Part shown: in pieces, positions 44,012 to 52,849 of the stretch | How positions within the stretch are numbered: position 1 is the first letter of the stretch | Layout of the letters: the number at the start of each line of letters is the position of its first letter | Assembly: GCF_001921215.1 (NCBI RefSeq) | Contig: NZ_MSIF01000023.1 | Span: 62,001 to 126,000 of the forward strand | Length of the DNA: 64,000 nucleotides | Origin: Actinophytocola xinjiangensis | Lineage (GTDB): Bacteria; Actinomycetota; Actinomycetes; Mycobacteriales; Pseudonocardiaceae | Direction: 5' to 3' | Notes under the pieces: generated by a model | What the model was told of the DNA's origin: nothing | Seen by the model: only the letters and a program-made list of their open reading frames with translations | Database searches by the model: none | Position numbers and translations under genes: made by a program

Positions 44012-44022
44012 ACCTCGGATGT
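44012..44022. promoter_or_regulatory. Near-copy of the palindromic operator between regulator and mutarotase
   Basis: ACCTCGGATGT differs by one base from ACATCGGATGT. It lies 19 bases from the regulator start and 36 from the mutarotase start, so it could control both directions. Confidence 0.45.
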
Positions 44023-44057
44023 TTCTCCCCGCTCAGAGTGCCACGAATGGAGGCCCG

Positions 44058-44366
44058 ATGCGTGTTGCTCTGCACACTCGGCTCAAGCCCGGCAAGGAAA
44101 CCGAGTACGAACGGGTGCACGCGGTGATCCCAGGCGAACTGGACGTCGCCCTGCGCGACGCCGGCGTTACGTCCTGGCGGATCTGGCGTGACGGCCTCGA
44201 TCTGTTCCACGTCGTCGAGGTCGAGGACTACGCGGCGATGCGCGCCGCGCTGCGTGAGCACCCGGCCAACGTCGCGTGGCAGGCCACGATGGCCGAGCTG
44301 CTCGACGTCGAGGACGACTACTCCGGCAACGACACCGGCCTGTCGCTGGTCTGGGAGCTGCCGTGA
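44058..44366 (+). CDS. L-rhamnose mutarotase family protein (likely L-fucose mutarotase)
   Basis: This 102-residue protein of the RhaM/DUF718 fold interconverts sugar anomers. It has the conserved HTRLKPGKETEYERVH, WRIWRDGLDLFHVVEVEDYA, and W-Q-MAELL ending. GGAGG lies before the ATG. It overlaps the aldo/keto reductase by GTGA, so the two are coupled; feeding the right anomer of L-fucose to that enzyme is the likely role. Confidence 0.9.
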   Translation: MRVALHTRLKPGKETEYERVHAVIPGELDVALRDAGVTSWRIWRDGLDLFHVVEVEDYAAMRAALREHPANVAWQATMAELLDVEDDYSGNDTGLSLVWELP

Positions 44367-45322
44367 TCACCCCGCTCGGCCTCGGCTGCGCCCAGCTCGG
44401 CAACCTCTACCGCGCGATGTCCGACGACACCGCCGCCGCGATCGTCGACACCGCGTGGGCGCGCGGCATCCGCTACTTCGACACCGCCCCGCACTACGGC
44501 CTCGGCCTGTCCGAACGCCGCCTGGGGGCCGCGCTCGCCGCCCGGCCGCGCGACGACTACGTGCTGTCCACAAAGGTCGGCCGGCTGCTGGTGGACAACC
44601 CGGGCGGCGAGTCCCGCCGCGACACCGAGGGCTTCGACGTGCCGGCGACCCTCACCCGCCGCCGCGACTACACCCGCGACGGTGTGCTGCGTTCCCTGGA
44701 GTCCAGCCTGACCCGCCTCGGCGTCGACCGTGTCGACATCGCCTTCGTCCACGACGCCGAGAACCACGTCGACGAGGCGTTACGCGGCGCGTTACCCGCC
44801 CTCGTCGAGCTGCGTGACCAGGGCGTTCTCCGTGGTATCGGCCTCGGCATGAACTTCAACGACGTCCTGAGTCACTTCGTCCGCAACGCGGATGTCGACA
44901 CCGTCATGATCGCCGGCCGGTACACCCTGCTCGAACAACCGGCCCTCGACGACCTGCTGCCCCTGTGCGCGGAGCGCGGGGTGTCGGTCGTGGCGGCCGG
45001 CGTGTTCAACTCCGGCATCCTCGCCTCACCCACCCCCGGCCGCACCTACAACTACAGCGACGCCCCGCGCGACCTGCTGGACCGCGCCACCCGCATCGCC
45101 GAGGTCTGCGCCCGCCACCACATCACCCTCCCCGAGGCGGCGATCGCCCTGCCCGGCGCGCACCCGGCCGTGACCAGCGTCGTCCTCGGCGCCAGCTCCC
45201 CGAAACAGGTCGAGTCGAACGCCGACCGCGCCGCCGTCGGGGTGCCGACACAGCTGTGGCGCGACCTGGTGGCGGAGGGATTGCTCCGCGCCGACACACC
45301 GGTGCCGGAGGAAGTCGGATGA
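44363..45322 (+). CDS. Aldo/keto reductase (likely L-fucose dehydrogenase)
   Basis: This 319-residue AKR has the catalytic tetrad positions Asp and Tyr (YFDTAPHYG), Lys (LSTKVG) and His (DIAFVHDAE). Its NAD-binding end is TSVVLGASSPKQVESN. It resembles D-threo-aldose/L-fucose dehydrogenases, which oxidise L-fucose to its lactone. The GTG start overlaps the mutarotase stop. The lactonase gene follows after a non-coding gap. Confidence 0.88.
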   Translation: MITPLGLGCAQLGNLYRAMSDDTAAAIVDTAWARGIRYFDTAPHYGLGLSERRLGAALAARPRDDYVLSTKVGRLLVDNPGGESRRDTEGFDVPATLTRRRDYTRDGVLRSLESSLTRLGVDRVDIAFVHDAENHVDEALRGALPALVELRDQGVLRGIGLGMNFNDVLSHFVRNADVDTVMIAGRYTLLEQPALDDLLPLCAERGVSVVAAGVFNSGILASPTPGRTYNYSDAPRDLLDRATRIAEVCARHHITLPEAAIALPGAHPAVTSVVLGASSPKQVESNADRAAVGVPTQLWRDLVAEGLLRADTPVPEEVG

Positions 45323-45929
45323 TCCGCCGCCGCCCGTGGCCCGACCCGGCCGCGGGGCTGGTTCTGGACAGTGCGCGTCGCGTTGAGAACGGAACGTCCG
45401 TGCGTGCGGGTGCCGGTCGCGGGGGCTGCGCAACGGCACCCGAGCAGCCGCCCCCGCGGCGCCTCCACCGACTGTCGCGGCGGGGTTTCCGTTCGTCGGT
45501 TCGGAGTCGCGGTGTTGTTGTCGGTTGTGCCGGCGGGGGTGTGACCGACTGTCGCGGCCGGGTTTCCGTTCGTCGTTTCGGAGGGGTGGGGTATCGGTCG
45601 GTCTGGCGGGGGTTGCCGTCCGTTGCGCCGGCGGGGGCTCTACCCACTGACGCGACAGGCTCTCCGTCCCTCACTTCAGCGCAGTGGCCATCAGCCGACC
45701 GACCGACGCTTCCGCCAGCCACTCTGGCAGGGCCTCCACCAGCTGACCCGACAGCCACCCGCCCCGGATCTCCACCAGCTGACTCGGCGGCGCCTCCATC
45801 AGGTACCCCCGAAGCCACCCCGCGACTCCAGCAGCCGCCTCGCAGCGTCTCCACCCTCCACCCCGCGGCTCCAGCAGCCGCCCCCGCCGCATCTCCACCC
45901 TCCACTCCGCGACTTACGCTCCCCCTGGC
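45323..45929. other. Non-coding, repeat-rich gap
   Basis: I see no gene here. A 39-base stretch beginning ACCGACTGTCGCGG occurs twice, at about 45467 and 45543. The right half repeats short phrases such as CTCCACCAGCTGAC and TCTCCACCCTCCAC. Open frames through it are low-complexity Pro/Ala/Gly strings without family features. Confidence 0.6.
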
Positions 45930-45931
45930 GC

Positions 45932-46020
45932 GGGGATCCCCCCGATTTCCATTTTAGTCGTGTGGAGCAGGGATTTTGCGGTTGTTGTTGGTGGCTGTGG
46001 ACAACCGCGGTCGCGAGTGG
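45932..46020 (-). repeat. Solitary copy of the DnaA-box-containing element (inverted)
   Basis: GGGGATCCCCCCGATTTCCA, 44 bases, then TGTGGACAA (45996-46004). It has the same two boxes and spacing as the tandem array, in the opposite orientation. It lies about 57 bases before the lactonase start. Confidence 0.8.
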
Positions 46021-46060
46021 AAGGACGGGTCGTGTCCGTCGGGGCGTCTGAGGAGGGTTT

Positions 46061-46912
46061 GTGAGCATCGTTGACGCGCACCATCATCTGTGGGATCCGG
46101 CGCGGCGGGACTATCCGTGGATGGCCGGCGACGCGCTGGCCCCGCTGCGCCGCCCCTTCACCCTTGATGACCTGCGGCGGGAGGCCGCCCGACCACCGGG
46201 GGTGCGGGCCACTGTCCTGGTGCAGACCGTGTCCTCGGCCGAGGAGACCGAGGAGTTCCTGGCGGTTGCCGACGCGTCGGGCGGGCTGGTCGCCGGGGTG
46301 GTCGGCTGGGCCGCGCTGACCGACCCGGCCCTCGGGGAGCGGCTCGCGCGGTTACGCACCCTGCCCGGCGGTGACCGGCTCGTCGGGCTGCGGCACCAGG
46401 CCGAGGACGAGCCCGATCCGGGTTGGCTGGTGCGGTCGGACGTCCGGCGCGGGCTGGCGACCGTCGCCGAGGCCGGGTTGGTGTACGACCTGCTGGTCCG
46501 GCCGCCGCAGTGGGCGGCGGCGGTGGAAGTGACCGGATCGTTGCCCGAGGTCCCGTTCGTGCTCGATCACGCGGGGAAGCCGCCGGTCGCGAGCGGCGAG
46601 TTCGGGCCGTGGGCGGCGATGATCAGCCGGCTCGCCGAGCGGCCCAACGTGTCCTGCAAGCTGTCCGGCCTGGTCACCGAGGCCGACTGGACGTCGTGGC
46701 GGGTCGCGGAGGTGCGGCCCTATGCCGAGCACGTGCTGTCGTGCTTCGGGCCGGAGCGGGTCATGTTCGGGTCCGACTGGCCCGTGTGTGAGCTCGCGGC
46801 AAGTTACGGTCAGGTCACGGCCACGGCCGCCGACCTGACCGACGCCCTCACCCCGACCGAACGGGAAGCCGTGTTCGCCACGACCGCCACCACCGTCTAC
46901 GGCCTGCGATGA
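46061..46912 (+). CDS. Amidohydrolase, likely L-fuconolactonase
   Basis: This 283-residue TIM-barrel amidohydrolase opens with VDAHHHLWDP, the metal site of the lactonase-type subgroup (COG3618). It continues with VQTVSSAEETEEFLAVAD, GLRHQAEDEPDPGWL, FVLDHAGKPP, SCKLSGLVTEADW and MFGSDWPVC. These stretches match L-fuconolactonases and related sugar lactonases. It would hydrolyse L-fuconolactone to L-fuconate between the AKR and the dehydratase. The start is GTG. It overlaps the P450 gene by ATGA. Confidence 0.88.
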   Translation: MSIVDAHHHLWDPARRDYPWMAGDALAPLRRPFTLDDLRREAARPPGVRATVLVQTVSSAEETEEFLAVADASGGLVAGVVGWAALTDPALGERLARLRTLPGGDRLVGLRHQAEDEPDPGWLVRSDVRRGLATVAEAGLVYDLLVRPPQWAAAVEVTGSLPEVPFVLDHAGKPPVASGEFGPWAAMISRLAERPNVSCKLSGLVTEADWTSWRVAEVRPYAEHVLSCFGPERVMFGSDWPVCELAASYGQVTATAADLTDALTPTEREAVFATTATTVYGLR

Positions 46913-48258
46913 CCCCGGACCTGACCCCCGAGGACGTCACGCTGGACCAGCTGACGACCGACCCGCACCCGGTGCTGGCCCGGCTGCGCGCCGACCACCC
47001 GGTCGCCTGGGTCCCGGCGCTGGGCGGCTGGCTGGTGACCAGCCACGACCTGGCCGTCGCCGTGATGCGCGACCCGTCGACGTTCACCGTCGACGACCCC
47101 CGGTTCTCGACCGCGCGGGTCGTCGGCCCCAGCATGCTCTCGCTCGACGGCGCCGAGCACACCCGCCACCGCGCGCCGTTCCTGCCGCCGTTCCGCCCCG
47201 CGCCCGTGCGCGACCGGTTCACCCCCTTCCTCGACACCACCGCCCAGGCCCTCGCCGACGCCCTCCCCCCGAACGAGGCCGAACTGCGCTCCGCCTACGC
47301 CGGCCCCCTGGCCGTGGCGGTCGTCGCCGACGCCCTCGGCCTGGTCGGGGTGGACGCCGCGACCGTCCTGTCCTGGTACGAGACGATCGTCGACTCCGTG
47401 TCGGCCGTCACCGCCGGCGGCCCACCGACCGACGCCGGCGAGTGCGCCTACGCACAACTCCGCACCGCCGTCGCCACCTCGACGACACCACCGGCCGTCG
47501 GCCCTGAGCCGACCGCGGACTCGCGCACGACTCCGGCCAACGGTCCTGAGCCGGCCGCCGACGCGCGTGCGACTCCGGCCGACGATGCGCCCGGCGGCGA
47601 GGCTCCCGGAGAGGGTGATCCGCGGACAGGTTCGCTGGCCGGCGGTTCGGAACCGGGCTCGTGTCCGCGAGGCGCCGGTCGTCCGTCCGGGGCGGGGGAG
47701 AGCACGCCGGGGGGCGCCGGCGCGCATTCCGTTCTGGTCGCCGCGTCCGCCACGCTCACCGAGGCCGAGGTCGTCGCCAATGCCGCCGTGCTCATGTTCG
47801 GTGGGATCGACACCACCGCCGGCATGATCACCAACCTGGTCCGGCATCTGCTGCTGCACCGCGCCGAACTGACCCCCGGTGCCGTCGAGGAGTCGTTGCG
47901 GCTGGAGCCGGCCGCCGCCGTCGTCGACCGGTACGCGACCCGGGACGTCGAACTCGGCGGCGCGTCGGTGAAGGCCGGGGACCTGGTCGTGGTCTCGATC
48001 GCCGGGGCCAACCGTGATCCGGCGGTGTTCACCGACCCGGACACCTTCGATCCCTTGCGCCCCAACGCCCGGCAGCATCTGGCGTTCGCGCAGGGGCCGC
48101 ATTTCTGTCTGGGCGCACGGCTTGCCCGCGCCGAGACGACGATCGCCGCGCGCACACTGTTCGACCGGCTTCCCGGGCTTCGGCTGGTCGCCGACGACCC
48201 GCCGCGCGGGCTGGTGTTCCGCCGGCCGCCGGCGCTGCGGGTCGGTTACGACCGTTAG
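46909..48258 (+). CDS. Cytochrome P450 with an unusual low-complexity insertion
   Basis: This 449-residue P450 has the heme loop FAQGPHFCLGARLARAE, the I-helix stretch MFGGIDTTAGMI and the ExxR motif in EESLRLEP. Between the usual helices, residues about 190-275 form an insertion rich in Pro, Ala, Gly and Glu (repeats of GPEPTADSRTTP type). This brings the protein above the normal 400 residues. It is coupled by ATGA to the lactonase gene, but a role in sugar breakdown is not obvious. The substrate is unknown. Confidence 0.88.
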   Translation: MTPDLTPEDVTLDQLTTDPHPVLARLRADHPVAWVPALGGWLVTSHDLAVAVMRDPSTFTVDDPRFSTARVVGPSMLSLDGAEHTRHRAPFLPPFRPAPVRDRFTPFLDTTAQALADALPPNEAELRSAYAGPLAVAVVADALGLVGVDAATVLSWYETIVDSVSAVTAGGPPTDAGECAYAQLRTAVATSTTPPAVGPEPTADSRTTPANGPEPAADARATPADDAPGGEAPGEGDPRTGSLAGGSEPGSCPRGAGRPSGAGESTPGGAGAHSVLVAASATLTEAEVVANAAVLMFGGIDTTAGMITNLVRHLLLHRAELTPGAVEESLRLEPAAAVVDRYATRDVELGGASVKAGDLVVVSIAGANRDPAVFTDPDTFDPLRPNARQHLAFAQGPHFCLGARLARAETTIAARTLFDRLPGLRLVADDPPRGLVFRRPPALRVGYDR

Positions 48259-48725
48259 GCGGCGGCGGACATCGCGCGGAACAGGACCTGCTGGTTGCCG
48301 TCGACCCAGCTGAGTTTGTAGACGATCGACCGGATCCGCCAGCCGGCGGCGGTGCGGGTCAGCGCCATGTCGTAGGTGCCGCCGGAGGTCCACAGTGGGG
48401 AGCCGTGCGGGTTGGTCAGCCGGTGGACGCCGACGACGTTGGACGTCGCCCGTCCCTCATCGCCACTGACGGTGACCAGGACGTTGGTGATCAGGTGTTG
48501 GGTGGCCTCCAGACCGGACATGGTGCGGCGCCAAGAGCCCTGGGCGGTCGTGCTCAGCAGCTGGTCGACGGTCCCCGAGCGCGGTTCGCCGCCCCAGAGG
48601 TCGGTGTAGTCGGTGTACACCTGCTCGGTGAACAGTCCGCGCAGCCCGTCCCAGTCGCGGCGGTCCAGGTACCAGCCCATGCGGACCACGGTGTCGGTGA
48701 TCTCCGCCCGATCCTCAGGAGTCAT
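48255..48725 (-). CDS. SnoaL/NTF2-like protein
   Basis: This 156-residue protein fits the NTF2-like fold used by SnoaL-type cyclases and ring-hydroxylating beta subunits: N-terminal helices (EITDTVVRMGWYLDRRDWDG), LRGLFTEQVYTDYT, TQHLITNVLVTVSGDEGRAT, and closing strands with SIVYKLSWVDG. It is convergent with the P450 gene and overlaps it by four bases at the stops. It could be an enzyme or a binding protein. Confidence 0.8.
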   Translation of the reverse strand: MTPEDRAEITDTVVRMGWYLDRRDWDGLRGLFTEQVYTDYTDLWGGEPRSGTVDQLLSTTAQGSWRRTMSGLEATQHLITNVLVTVSGDEGRATSNVVGVHRLTNPHGSPLWTSGGTYDMALTRTAAGWRIRSIVYKLSWVDGNQQVLFRAMSAAA

Positions 48726-48830
48726 GCCGCCAGTGTGCGGCAGGTCGCTCGAAACCCGGTCAACGCCGCGGTTTCCCCACCGGCCGGCCCGTAGGGTGGG
48801 CGGGACAGGGCGCGAGGACAAGGAGCGGTG

Positions 48831-50300
48831 ATGGTGTTCGCTGGACTGGCCGACGGCGGCGGGCGGCCCGCGCTGCGTTTCCCCGACGCCGAACTCACCT
48901 ACGGTGAGCTGGCTTCTCTGGCCGCCGGTCTCGCCGACGCGCTGGCCGGGTGCCGTCGGGTCGCGGTCTTCGCCACCCCCACGATCGAGACGTGTGTGGC
49001 GGTGGTCGGCGCGCTGGTCGCGGGGGTCGCGGTGGTGCCGATCAACCCGCGCAGCGGCGAACGGGAACTCCAGCACATCGTCACCGACAGTCAGCCTGAC
49101 GCGGTGCTGTCCGTCCCTGGGGAGGAACTTCCGGGGCCCCTGGGTGACCTGCGGCGACTGCCCGTGACGCTGGCGGCGGCGCCCGGCACGCTCACCCCGG
49201 TCGACCGTGACGGGGAGACGCCCGCGTTCGTCATCTACACCTCCGGCACCACCGGCCCGCCCAAGGGCGTCGTGCTGCCGCTGCGGGCGGTCACCTCCAA
49301 CCTGGACGCCCTGGCCGACGCGTGGGCATGGACAGCGGCCGACGTGCTGGTCCACGGTCTGCCGTTGTTCCATGTACACGGCCTGATCCTGGGGGTCGTC
49401 GGGCCGCTGCGGCGCGGCGGAACCCTGCGCCACCTGGGCCGTTTCGACACCGCGGCCCTCGGCGCCGCGCTCGCTGGCGACGCCACGATGGCCTTCGGTG
49501 TGCCCACCATGTATCAGCGCTTGGTCGCCGACTGCGAGGCCGACCCGGACCTGGCGCGCGCCGTCGGCGGCGCTCGTCTGCTGGTGTCCGGCTCGGCCGC
49601 GCTGCCCGCCACCGTCCACCAGCGCCTCACCGCCGCCACCGGCCAGCGTGTGGTCGAGCGCTACGGCATGACCGAAACCCTGATGAACACCGCCGTGCGC
49701 GCCGACGGCGACCGCCGGCCCGGCACGGTCGGCGCGCCACTACCCGGAATTTCCCTGCGCCTGCTGGACGACGCCGGCACCGAACTGTCCGAGATGGACG
49801 GTGAAACGGTCGGCGAGATCCACCTGCGCGGCCCCAATCTGTTCCTCGAGTACCTCAACCGCCCCGACGCCACCGCCGCAGCCCTGCGCGAGGGCTGGTT
49901 CGCCACCGGCGACATGGCCGTGCGCGACCCCGACGGCTACGTGCGGATCGTCGGGCGCCGGGCCACCGACCTGATCAAGAGCGGCGGCTACAAGATCGGC
50001 GCCGGCGAGATCGAGAACATCCTGCTCGAACACCCCGCCGTCGCCGAGGCCGCCGTCACCGGCGAACCCGACGAGGACCTCGGCGAACGCATCGTCGCCT
50101 GGATCGTGCCCACCGCCGTACGCCCCTCGCCCGACGAGATCGCCGACCACGTCGCCCGACAGTTGGCCCCGCACAAGCGTCCCCGGGTCGTGCGCTACCT
50201 GGATGCCCTGCCCCGCAACGACATGGGCAAGATCATGAAACGCGCCCTGACCAGCGCACCTCCCGGCCAGGCCGGGACGCCGCTGCGCCCCGGGGCGTAG
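48831..50300 (+). CDS. Acyl-CoA synthetase, MatB (malonyl-CoA synthetase)-like
   Basis: This 489-residue ANL enzyme has the phosphate loop YTSGTTGPPKGVVLP, the ERYGMTETLMNTAVRADGDR motif, GWFATGDMA and C-terminal RNDMGKIMKR with the catalytic Lys. The stretch around ERYGMTET and the length fit MatB-type ligases, which make malonyl- or methylmalonyl-CoA. This assignment rests on remembered MatB sequences. The ATG at 48831 is used, five bases after AGGAG; a GTG just before it is an alternative. Confidence 0.85.
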   Translation: MVFAGLADGGGRPALRFPDAELTYGELASLAAGLADALAGCRRVAVFATPTIETCVAVVGALVAGVAVVPINPRSGERELQHIVTDSQPDAVLSVPGEELPGPLGDLRRLPVTLAAAPGTLTPVDRDGETPAFVIYTSGTTGPPKGVVLPLRAVTSNLDALADAWAWTAADVLVHGLPLFHVHGLILGVVGPLRRGGTLRHLGRFDTAALGAALAGDATMAFGVPTMYQRLVADCEADPDLARAVGGARLLVSGSAALPATVHQRLTAATGQRVVERYGMTETLMNTAVRADGDRRPGTVGAPLPGISLRLLDDAGTELSEMDGETVGEIHLRGPNLFLEYLNRPDATAAALREGWFATGDMAVRDPDGYVRIVGRRATDLIKSGGYKIGAGEIENILLEHPAVAEAAVTGEPDEDLGERIVAWIVPTAVRPSPDEIADHVARQLAPHKRPRVVRYLDALPRNDMGKIMKRALTSAPPGQAGTPLRPGA

Positions 50301-50468
50301 TCGCCGCTGGCCCGCTACCCCGCCGGGCGTCGCCGTCCCGGCCCCGCCCGGCGTAGTGGGTCCCGGCCCGGCTCACCCCGTTTGAGCAGGGCGAATGACG
50401 CCGCTGAACGGACGCGTCAACCCCCTCCCGACCGCCACTCTGGTGGCGGAGCGAGAGGAGATCCACCG

Positions 50469-50969
50469 ATGACCACGACGCAGGAACGCCCCAACGTCCA
50501 GGAGCGGACCCCGACCCGCCGCCCGAACATCATCGTCCGCATCGAGGACGCGTTCACCACCCTGGCCACCCGCATCGGCCACCCCGCGCTGCGCCTGACC
50601 CTCGGCCTGACGTTCCTCTGGTTCGGCGCCCTCAAGATCACCAACGACACCCCGGTCGCCGAGTTCGTCGACAACACGGTCAACTGGATCCCGCTGCTGG
50701 ACGGTGGCTGGTTCGTCCCGTTCCTGGGGGTGGTCGAGGTCCTGCTCGGCGCCGCGCTGGTCGTGAACCGGGGGATGCGGGTCGTGCTGCCGCTGCTGTT
50801 CGCGCACCTGTGCGGCACGTTCCTGGCGCTGCTGACCCAGCCGGAGGTGACCTTCAAGGACAGCAACGTCCTCATGCTCACCACCGAGGGCGAGTTCGTC
50901 ATCAAGAACCTGATCCTGCTCAGCGCCGTCGTCGTCCTCTACGGACTGCGCCGCCGGCCCGCCAGGTGA
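50469..50969 (+). CDS. DUF417/DoxX-like membrane protein
   Basis: This 166-residue protein has four membrane segments after a polar N-terminus (from LTLGLTFLWFGALKIT to NLILLSAVVVLYGL). The pattern LGLTFLWFGALKITNDTPVAEFVDNT is typical of the DUF417/YkgB group near DoxX proteins. GAGAGGAGAT precedes the ATG. A strong hairpin terminator follows 14 bases after the stop. The function of the family is poorly defined. Confidence 0.82.
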   Translation: MTTTQERPNVQERTPTRRPNIIVRIEDAFTTLATRIGHPALRLTLGLTFLWFGALKITNDTPVAEFVDNTVNWIPLLDGGWFVPFLGVVEVLLGAALVVNRGMRVVLPLLFAHLCGTFLALLTQPEVTFKDSNVLMLTTEGEFVIKNLILLSAVVVLYGLRRRPAR

Positions 50970-50982
50970 ACCAGCCCGTTCC

Positions 50983-51012
50983 GTGAGCCCCGCTCGGTCG
51001 AGCGGGGCTCAC
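50983..51012 (+). terminator. Strong intrinsic terminator after the DUF417-like gene
   Basis: GTGAGCCCCGCTCG pairs perfectly with CGAGCGGGGCTCAC, followed by GGGTTTTC. The 372-base gap between 50969 and 51342 contains this terminator. In the remainder I see no gene and no clear promoter, only an AT-richer patch near 51300. Confidence 0.85.
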
Positions 51013-51341
51013 GGGTTTTCCGGTCAGATGTTCTGGCGTCCCTTTTCCGGGGGAGGCGTCGTTGACTGGTCAGTGGATTACCTCTCCGGTCGATTCCTGT
51101 GCGGTTCTCCGGGGTGAGCAGTCGATCAGTGAGGTGTGTTGGTAACGACCCTGACCAGGCTCACCGGTGCTGAGTCCTCGTCGGCCCTCGAGTGGCCTCC
51201 AGCGCGCCTTTGACGTGCCTCCGCCGTGCCTCCGCCGGGGCCCTGGTGGGCCGCTGACGGGTCTTCGGCGGGTCTGAGGGCGCTCTCAGCCAGGAAGGGG
51301 GATTATCAGAACAGGATCTCGGCGGACAGGGAGGGAAGCCG

Positions 51342-52448
51342 ATGCGCTTCGGTGAGGTGATGCGGCGCTCCGCGCTGCTGGTACCGGTGGGAGCGGGGGC
51401 GGCGCTGGTCGGCGCGGGCTGGCAGGTGCCGGCCGCGGTCGGGGGTCGTCCGGCGGGGCAGCGGCTGGCGAGGATGCAGGCCTCACCCCAGTTCCACGAC
51501 GGTGTCTTCCACAACCCGGTCCCGGCCGGGATGGCCGAGCCGTCCGGCGGCATGATGCGCGAGTTGATCGCCGGCAGGCAGCGTCGCCGGCCCGCCGCGC
51601 CGATCCCGCTGCGGGTCCCGGACTTCACCCAGCCGACCGACGGCCCGCGCGCGACCTGGCTCGGCCACGCGACCGTCCTGGTGGAACTCGACGGGCGGCG
51701 GATCCTGTTCGATCCGATGTGGAGCGAGCGCGCGTCACCCTCGACCGTCGTCGGGCCGCGTCGGCTGCACCCCGTGCCGGTCGCGCTGGCCGACCTGCCG
51801 CCGGTGGACGCCGTGGTCATCTCGCACGACCACTACGACCACCTCGACATGTCGACAATTCGCCGGATCGCCGCGTTGTGGCCGGCGACCCGGTTCGTCG
51901 TGCCGCTGGGGGTGGGCGCGCACCTGGAGCGCTGGCGGGTGCCGGTCTCGCGCATCGACGAACTCGACTGGGACGAGTCGGCGACCGTCAACGGTGTCGA
52001 GCTGACGGCGACGGCCGCGCGGCATTTCTCCGGGCGGCTGCGGCCCGGCGGCAACAACACGCTGTGGGCGTCGTGGGTGGTCACGCGCGCCGGGCACCGC
52101 GTCTTCTACACCGGCGACTCGGGATTCTTTGACGGCTACCGGGAGATCGGCGAACGGCACGGGCCGTTCGACGTGACCTTCATTCAGATCGGCGCCTACT
52201 CACCGTACTGGCCGGACATCCACATGACACCCGAAGAGGGCATTGCCACGCACCGAGCCGTTCGCGGCGGTTTGCTGGTTCCGGTCCACTGGGGGACGTT
52301 CAACCTGGCGATGCACGCCTGGTCCGAACCGGTGGAACGACTCCTGGCCTCGGCAGGAGACATCCAGGTGGCCGTTCCGCGCCCCGGCGAGCCCCTGTCC
52401 GTAGCGCACGCCCCTGACCCGGACGGGTGGTGGCGAGAAGTCGCCTGA
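51342..52448 (+). CDS. MBL-fold metallohydrolase (NAPE-PLD/UlaG-like)
   Basis: This 368-residue hydrolase has a hydrophobic N-terminal segment (SALLVPVGAGAALVGAGW) that may anchor or export it. The metallo-beta-lactamase core reads TWLGHATVLVEL, VVISHDHYDHLD (HxHxDH), TAARHFSGR, YTGDSGFFDG and LLVPVHWGTF. This pattern matches bacterial relatives of N-acylphosphatidylethanolamine phospholipase D. GACAGGGAGGGAAG lies before the ATG. The PadR gene follows about 60 bases later. Confidence 0.9.
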   Translation: MRFGEVMRRSALLVPVGAGAALVGAGWQVPAAVGGRPAGQRLARMQASPQFHDGVFHNPVPAGMAEPSGGMMRELIAGRQRRRPAAPIPLRVPDFTQPTDGPRATWLGHATVLVELDGRRILFDPMWSERASPSTVVGPRRLHPVPVALADLPPVDAVVISHDHYDHLDMSTIRRIAALWPATRFVVPLGVGAHLERWRVPVSRIDELDWDESATVNGVELTATAARHFSGRLRPGGNNTLWASWVVTRAGHRVFYTGDSGFFDGYREIGERHGPFDVTFIQIGAYSPYWPDIHMTPEEGIATHRAVRGGLLVPVHWGTFNLAMHAWSEPVERLLASAGDIQVAVPRPGEPLSVAHAPDPDGWWREVA

Positions 52449-52478
52449 TCGGGTGTTCCCCTGGCCCAGTGTTGCTGT

Positions 52479-52498
52479 CTACCTAGGGGGCTAAGTAG
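52479..52498. promoter_or_regulatory. Inverted repeat upstream of the PadR gene
   Basis: CTACCTAG, GGGG, CTAAGTAG form an imperfect palindrome (7 of 8 positions) ten bases before the PadR start. It is a candidate site for autoregulation by PadR. Confidence 0.4.
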
Positions 52499-52507
52499 AG
52501 TTAAACA

Positions 52508-52849
52508 ATGCCTGGGGCGCGCTCCAACCTGCGAATGACGTTGCCGACACAGCTCGTGCTGCGGACGCTGCTGGAGGAACCGTCCCGCGAGATGTACGGC
52601 CTGGAGATCTGTGCCGTGGCCGGGCTGCCCAGCGGCACGATCCACCCGATCCTCGCGCGCCTCGAACAGGCCGGATGGGTCCGCAGCCACTGGGAGAACG
52701 TCGACCCGAGAGCCGAAGGCCGGCCGCGCCGCCGCTACTACCGGCTGGACCCGAACAACATCGCCGCCGTCCAGGCCGCCCTCGCCCGCGCCGACGCCGC
52801 CGTGGCCCGGCTGCGGCTGCGCCCCGGACTCGCCGGGAGGGGCCAGTGA
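52508..52849 (+). CDS. PadR-family transcriptional regulator
   Basis: This 113-residue winged-helix regulator shows the PadR pattern: TQLVLRTLLEEPSREMYGLE, LPSGTIHPILARLEQAGWVR, and the wing RRRYYRLDPNN. It lacks the longer C-terminal dimer helix of larger PadR members. It overlaps the next gene by GTGA and has a palindrome just upstream. PadR regulators respond to small molecules or pair with a partner protein that follows them. Confidence 0.93.
   Translation: MPGARSNLRMTLPTQLVLRTLLEEPSREMYGLEICAVAGLPSGTIHPILARLEQAGWVRSHWENVDPRAEGRPRRRYYRLDPNNIAAVQAALARADAAVARLRLRPGLAGRGQ

Noticed and set aside
44965-45957. A 330-codon Pro/Ala-rich frame extending past the AKR gene
   Set aside because: It is out of frame with the AKR and continues through repeat-rich DNA; no start signal and no family.
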